Shown: positions 60,400-64,000 of the stretch, in pieces
How positions within the stretch are numbered: position 1 is the stretch's first letter
Layout: the number at the start of each line of letters is the position of its first letter
Assembly: GCF_016741935.1 (NCBI RefSeq)
Contig: NZ_JAERRG010000028.1
Location: 1-64,000, forward strand
Reading direction: 5' to 3'
Length of the DNA: 64,000 nt
Origin: Streptomyces endocoffeicus
GTDB lineage: Bacteria; Actinomycetota; Actinomycetes; Streptomycetales; Streptomycetaceae
The notes under the pieces: generated by a model
The model's database searches: none
Seen by the model: only the letters and a program-made list of their open reading frames with translations
Told to the model about the DNA's origin: nothing
Made by a program: the position numbers and the translations under genes

Positions 60400-60780
60400 A
60401 GTCTGGGGCGGAGCCCCAGTTTCGGAGTCTGGGACGGAGCCCGGGACCGGGACCTGGGGCGGAGCCCCCGTCCGGGGGCCTGGGGCGGAACCCGGGACCG
60501 AGGCCTGGGGCAGAGCCCCCGTCCGGGGCCCGGGGCGGAGCCCCCGTCCGGGGCCCGGGGCGGAGCCCCCGTCCGAGGCCCGGGGCGGAGCCCCCGTCCG
60601 AGGCCCGGGGCGGAGCCCCCGTCCGAGGCCCGGGGCAGAGCCCCCGTCCGAGGCCCGGGGCAGAGCCCCCGTCCGAGGCCCGGGGCAGAGCCCCCGTCCG
60701 AGGCCCGGGGCAGAGCCCCCGTCCGAGGCCCGGGGCAGAGCCCCGGACCGGGGCCCGGGGCGGAGCCCCGGACCTGGGGG
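60400..60780. repeat. 25-bp GGCCCGGGGCGGAGCCCCCG minisatellite
   Basis: About 15 copies of a 25-bp unit (GGCCCGGGGCGGAGCCCCCG plus TCCGA). The central nine or ten copies differ only at CGG versus CAG. The period is not a multiple of three and the unit lacks stops, so open frames exist in all phases; they are not genes. Each unit holds the dispersed-repeat core GGGGCGGAGCCCC. Confidence 0.88.
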
Positions 60781-60842
60781 CTGGGGCGGAGCCCCAGTTT
60801 CGGGGAGGGGCGGGGAGGGGAGCAGCCCGCCGCAGGCGCCAA
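60781..60842 (-). repeat. Dispersed 70-bp repeat, copy 4 (right arm, inverted)
   Basis: Reverse complement of copy 3, starting CTGGGGCGGAGCCCCAG and ending GCAGCCCGCCGCAGGCGCC, directly before the response regulator stop codon. Confidence 0.8.
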
Positions 60843-60858
60843 GGTCCGGCGGGCAGGC

Positions 60859-61536
60859 CTACGCGCCCGCGCGGACCAGACCCGTCTCGTAGGCGATCAC
60901 CACCAGCTGCGCGCGGTCGCGGGCGCTCAGCTTGGCCATCGCCCGGTTGACATGCGTCTTGACCGTGAGCGGGCTGACCTCCAGCCGGGCGGCGATCTCG
61001 TCGTTGGACAGCCCGCCGCCCACCTGGACCAGGACCTCGCGCTCGCGCACGGTCAGAGCGTCCAGCCGTGAGGAGTCATAGGCGGCCTCGCCGCCGCTCC
61101 CGTCGCCCTGGGCCAGGAAGCGGGCGATCAGCCCCTTGGTGGCGGCCGGGGACAGCAGCGCCTCGCCCGCCGCCGCGATACGGATCGCCGCGAGCAGCTC
61201 ATCGGGTTCGGCGCCCTTGCCGAGGAAGCCGCTGGCGCCCGCCCGCAGCGAGTCCACCACGTACTCGTCCACCTCGAAGGTCGTCAGCATGACCACCCGT
61301 ACGTCCTTGAGCTGCGGGTCCCCGGTGATCATGCGGGTGGCGGCCAGCCCGTCCGTACCGGGCATCCGGATGTCCATCAGGACGACGTCGGCACCCCGGG
61401 CGCGGGCGATCTCCACCGCCTCCGCGCCGTCGGACGCCTCCCCCACCACCTCCATGTCCGGCTCGGAGTCCACCAGGACGCGGAACGCGCTGCGCAGCAG
61501 CGCCTGATCGTCCGCCAGCAGCACCCTGATCGTCAT
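60859..61536 (-). CDS. LuxR/NarL-family response regulator
   Basis: 225 residues. Receiver domain with LLADDQALLR, the phospho-Asp in VVLMDIRMPGTDG, Thr in VVMLTTFEVD and Lys-region GASGFLGKGAEPDE; then a LuxR HTH with LTVREREVLVQVGGGLSNDEIAARLEVSPLTVKTHVNRA (about 160-200). The ATG overlaps the kinase stop (ATGA). Target genes are unknown; the pair lies beside pspAA-pspA, so an envelope-stress link is possible but unproven. Confidence 0.93.
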   Translation of the reverse strand: MTIRVLLADDQALLRSAFRVLVDSEPDMEVVGEASDGAEAVEIARARGADVVLMDIRMPGTDGLAATRMITGDPQLKDVRVVMLTTFEVDEYVVDSLRAGASGFLGKGAEPDELLAAIRIAAAGEALLSPAATKGLIARFLAQGDGSGGEAAYDSSRLDALTVREREVLVQVGGGLSNDEIAARLEVSPLTVKTHVNRAMAKLSARDRAQLVVIAYETGLVRAGA

Positions 61537-62816
61537 GAGTCCCCTCCCCTACGCGGCTGCAGAGGAAGTCTCACCCGCACCCGGAAGCCGCCCTCGGGCA
61601 AGGGTCCCACCTCGCAGCTGCCGCGCAGCGCGGCCACCCGCTCGCGCATCCCCAGCAGGCCGTGTCCGCCGCCTGGCTCCGTCCCGTCCGCCCGGGGTTC
61701 CCCGGCCCCGTCCGCGCCGTCCGGCGCCTTCTCGGGGCCCTCGGTCCGCGTCCCCGCCCCGTCGTCCTCGACCGTGACCTCCAGGGCGTCCGCGAGCCGG
61801 GCGATGCGGATCTCGGCCGTGGCCCCGGGCCCGGCGTGCTTGTGCACATTGGTCAGCGCCTCCTGGACCACGCGGTAGGCCGTGAGGTCCACCGAGCCCG
61901 GCAGCGGACCCAGCTTCTCCGGTGGCTCCGCCCGGACCCGGGCCCGCATCCCGGCCCGTACGAAGCCGTCCACGAGCTGGTCCAGGACGGCGAGGCCGGG
62001 GGCCGGTTCGGTGGGGGCGGCGGGGTCGCCGTACTGCCGCAGCAGGCCGACCGTGGCGCGCAGCTCCTCCAGCGCCGAGCGGCTCGCCTGCCGTACGTGC
62101 GCGAGCGCCTCCTTGGCCTGGTCCGGGCGGTTGTCCATGACATGGGAGGCGACCCCGGCCTGGACGTTGACCAGCGCGATGTGATGCGCCACGACATCGT
62201 GCAGCTCACGGGCGATCCGCAGCCGCTCCTCGGCGACCCGGCGGCGCGCCTCCTCCTCGCGGGTGCGCTCGGCGCGTACCGCCCGCTCCTCGATGGCGGC
62301 GATATAGGCCCGCCGGCTGCGCACCGCGTCACCGGCGGCCGCGGCCAGCCCGGTCCAGGCGAAGAGGCCCCAGTTCTCCTGTGAGTACCAGGGGTTGAGC
62401 GCGAAGAGCATTCCGGCGCCGGTCAGCAGCACGGCCGTGGCGGCGCCGACCCGCCAGGTGGTGGGGCGGTCGGTGCTGGCCGCCACGGTGTAGAGCGCCA
62501 CCACGACCCCGAACACGATCGAGGTGCGCGGCGGGCCCACGTCATTGGTGACGAGCTCGGCGAGAGTGAGGGCGACATTGAAGGCGAGCACCCCGCGGGG
62601 CAGATCGCGGCGGAGCACCAGTGAGGCGGCGGCGAGCACGGCCAGCAGTACGAAGAAGGCGCCCAGCGACTGGTGGCGCATGCGCGGGCCGGCCACCGCG
62701 CCGATCAGGATCAGCGCGAGGACCCCCAGCGCCACCAGGGTGTCCAGGGCACGGGGGTGGGCGCACAGCCAGCGGTGCGGACGGGCCAGGCCCGGCCCGA
62801 CGGCGAGGGGAGTCAC
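61533..62816 (-). CDS. Sensor histidine kinase (HisKA_3 type)
   Basis: 427 residues. Several membrane helices (about 20-150), then the HisKA_3 helix with the phospho-His in LRIARELHDVVAHHIALVNV and the HATPase domain with VQEALTNVHKHAG, TVEDDGAG and GHGLLGMRERVAALRG. A Glu/Gly/Asp-rich insert lies in the ATP lid (EGPEKAPDGADGAGEPRADG). The GTG at 62816 is chosen over the TTG at 62825 because TACCTT lies 7 nt before it (leaderless). DesK-like in layout; the signal is unknown. Confidence 0.92.
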   Translation of the reverse strand: MTPLAVGPGLARPHRWLCAHPRALDTLVALGVLALILIGAVAGPRMRHQSLGAFFVLLAVLAAASLVLRRDLPRGVLAFNVALTLAELVTNDVGPPRTSIVFGVVVALYTVAASTDRPTTWRVGAATAVLLTGAGMLFALNPWYSQENWGLFAWTGLAAAAGDAVRSRRAYIAAIEERAVRAERTREEEARRRVAEERLRIARELHDVVAHHIALVNVQAGVASHVMDNRPDQAKEALAHVRQASRSALEELRATVGLLRQYGDPAAPTEPAPGLAVLDQLVDGFVRAGMRARVRAEPPEKLGPLPGSVDLTAYRVVQEALTNVHKHAGPGATAEIRIARLADALEVTVEDDGAGTRTEGPEKAPDGADGAGEPRADGTEPGGGHGLLGMRERVAALRGSCEVGPLPEGGFRVRVRLPLQPRRGGDS

Positions 62817-62823
62817 GGAATCC

Positions 62824-62829
62824 AAGGTA
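62824..62829 (-). promoter_or_regulatory. -10 box for leaderless histidine kinase gene
   Basis: TACCTT lies 7 nt before the GTG at 62816. Confidence 0.45.
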
Positions 62830-62840
62830 AGAGCCGCGGG

Positions 62841-62865
62841 GGGCCGCCCGGCTTCCGGGCGGCCC
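62841..62865. terminator. Terminator after pspAA
   Basis: GGGCCGCCCGG / CCGGGCGGCCC around CTT, 69 bp beyond the pspAA stop and directly upstream of the kinase promoter. Confidence 0.8.
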
Positions 62866-62934
62866 GTACCCGGCCGGTGAAGGGAGGTACGACCTGTGCT
62901 CAGTGCTGGAGTGTGGATCCGGGAGCGCGCCGCG

Positions 62935-63213
62935 CTAGCCCGGGATGAGGCCGTCGTCCTTGAGCATCGCCTTGACTTCCTCGAGGGTCGCGTCGGCGGC
63001 GGGGAGGATCAGCTCGGACGGCTGGAGCGCGTCGTGGGGCAGGGGCTCACCGGCCGAGCGCACCGCGTCCAGCAGCGCGCCCAGGGTCCTCCGGAAGCCC
63101 TCGTGATCGCCGCCCTCGATCTCCGTGAGCAGCTCGTCGTCCAGCCTGTTCAGTCCGGGCAGATGGCTCTCGGCCACCCGCATCTGGCCCTCCCCCATGA
63201 TCCGTACGATCAT
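62935..63213 (-). CDS. pspAA: PspA-associated protein PspAA
   Basis: 92 residues, small domain with MIVRIMGEGQMRVAESHLPGLN at the start and LEEVKAMLKDDGLIPG at the end, the hallmark of PspAA partners of PspA in actinobacteria. It probably modulates the PspA membrane-repair scaffold. AAGGAGGT lies 6 nt before the ATG. It follows pspA by 40 bp in the same transcript. Confidence 0.9.
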   Translation of the reverse strand: MIVRIMGEGQMRVAESHLPGLNRLDDELLTEIEGGDHEGFRRTLGALLDAVRSAGEPLPHDALQPSELILPAADATLEEVKAMLKDDGLIPG

Positions 63214-63253
63214 GACGACCTCCTTGGAGACCTCGCCCAGGCGGGGGCGCGGG

Positions 63254-64000
63254 CTACTGCTTGTCGAACTTGTGCTGGGTCCGGGACTGCTGGGACTCGT
63301 CCGTCTTGCCGCCCTCGATCGCCTGCTGCGGGCTGCCGCCGGCCAGCTCGGCCTTCATCCGCTGAAGCTCCAGCTCCACGTCCGTACCGCCGGAGATCCG
63401 GTCGAGCTCGGCCGCGATGTCGTCCTTGGTGGCCATACCGGACTGGTCGTCCAGGGCGCCGGAGGCCAGCAGCTCGTCGATCGCGCCCGCGCGCGCCTGG
63501 AGCTGCGCCGTCTTGTCCTCGGCGCGCTGGATCGCCATGCCGACGTCGCCCATCTCCTCGGAGATGCCGGAGAACGCCTCGCCGATGCGGGTCTGGGCCT
63601 GGGCCGCGGTGTAGGTGGCCTTGATGGTCTCCTTGCGCGTACGGAAGGCGTCGACCTTGGCCTGCAGCCGCTGGGCGGCCAGGGTCAGCTTCTCCTCCTC
63701 GCCCTGGAGTGTCTGGTGCTGCGTCTCCAGGTCGGTGACCTGCTGCTGCAGCGCGGCGCGGCGGGACAGCGCCTCACGGGCCAGGTCCTCCCGGCCGAGC
63801 GCGAGCGCCTTACGGCCCTGGTCCTCCAGCTTGGTGGACTGGCCCTGCAGCTGGTTGAGCTGAAGCTCCAGGCGCTTGCGCGAGGTCGCCACGTCGGCGA
63901 CACCGCGGCGCACCTTCTGGAGCAGCTCCAGCTGCTTCTGGTACGAGTAGTCAAGGGTTTCGCGCGGGTCCTCGGCCCGGTCCAGGGCCTTGTTGGCTTT
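63254..64000 (-). CDS. pspA: PspA/IM30-family protein, N-terminus outside the window
   Basis: The last 248 residues are visible; the frame stays open to the window edge (KANKALDRAEDPRETLDYSY is the first visible part). It is a long coiled coil (QLELLQKVRRGVADVATSRKR and AALQQQVTDLETQHQTLQG), typical of PspA/Vipp1 ESCRT-III-like proteins that coat damaged membrane. The C-terminus ends in a Gln/Lys-rich tail. The missing N-terminus would hold the membrane-binding helix. It is cotranscribed with pspAA. Confidence 0.93.
   Translation of the reverse strand, partial: KANKALDRAEDPRETLDYSYQKQLELLQKVRRGVADVATSRKRLELQLNQLQGQSTKLEDQGRKALALGREDLAREALSRRAALQQQVTDLETQHQTLQGEEEKLTLAAQRLQAKVDAFRTRKETIKATYTAAQAQTRIGEAFSGISEEMGDVGMAIQRAEDKTAQLQARAGAIDELLASGALDDQSGMATKDDIAAELDRISGGTDVELELQRMKAELAGGSPQQAIEGGKTDESQQSRTQHKFDKQ

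Noticed and set aside
60400..60780. Possible CRISPR array
   Set aside because: Repeats are contiguous with no unique spacers, and no cas genes are near.
60289..61071. Three overlapping plus-strand ORFs and one minus-strand ORF over the 25-bp array
   Set aside because: The period is not a multiple of three, so all frames read the same 25-residue superrepeat; they run antisense into the response regulator gene.

Overview
The window is about 64 kb of very GC-rich DNA of high coding density from an actinomycete, almost certainly Streptomyces. Evidence: codon use with G/C third positions, many GTG starts, a trp leader peptide of the Streptomyces type (WWW followed by TAHPAA), an iron box of the IdeR/DmdR type, a QcrB-QcrA-QcrC / CtaC-D-E-F respiratory block, and intergenic repeats built on GGGGCGGAGCCCC and ATATGCGGCTCCGCCGC typical of that genus. 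It is chromosomal core DNA. I see no phage, plasmid, transposase, CRISPR, rRNA or tRNA gene.

Layout. 0.1-8 kb: membrane protein with a Y/Q/G-rich tail, metF, thiE, an Rv2175c-like DNA-binding protein, an FAD oxidoreductase, then a TPP riboswitch driving thiO-thiS-thiG. 8-13.5 kb: a minisatellite array, an SRPBCC protein, a PASTA Ser/Thr kinase, endonuclease IV, a His-rich DUF4396 membrane protein behind a CsoR-like operator, and a molybdopterin oxidoreductase. 13.6-19 kb: bacterioferritin and its iron-boxed ferredoxin, class II DAHP synthase, a Uma2-family protein, and a fused TrpE-TrpG behind a trp attenuator. 19-31.9 kb: phosphofructokinase with a PPi-type signature, a MacRS-like two-component system, PlsC, lipase, nuclease-like protein, glucokinase, ArsA-like ATPase, SRPBCC protein, phosphoesterase and long-chain acyl-CoA ligase. 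32-40.3 kb: PimB-like mannosyltransferase, Zn-protease lipoprotein, two NlpC/P60 hydrolases (one behind a probable c-di-AMP riboswitch), NYN-domain protein, zinc ribbon protein, rhomboid protease and a lone RAM domain. 40.8-53.2 kb: class V aminotransferase, trpD, qcrBAC-ctaE, receiver-like protein, L,D-transpeptidase, and ctaF-ctaD-ctaC. 53.8-64 kb: cysteine desulfurase-TusA fusion, adenosine kinase (AdoK type), membrane protein, ErpA, nadA, a second two-component system and PspAA-PspA (cut by the window edge).

The genes serve thiamine, folate/methionine, aromatic amino acid and NAD synthesis, central glycolysis, Fe-S and sulfur handling, the bc1-aa3 respiratory chain, and envelope lipids and peptidoglycan. 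The order from the Rv2175c-like gene to ErpA closely follows the Rv2172c-Rv2204c region of Mycobacterium tuberculosis, so this is an ancient actinobacterial neighbourhood. The less explained parts are regulatory: nine genes with a TANNNT box 6-7 nt before the start codon (leaderless mRNAs), perfect palindromes at ctaE, at the cysteine desulfurase promoter and twice at nadA, and several intergenic minisatellites with different periods.
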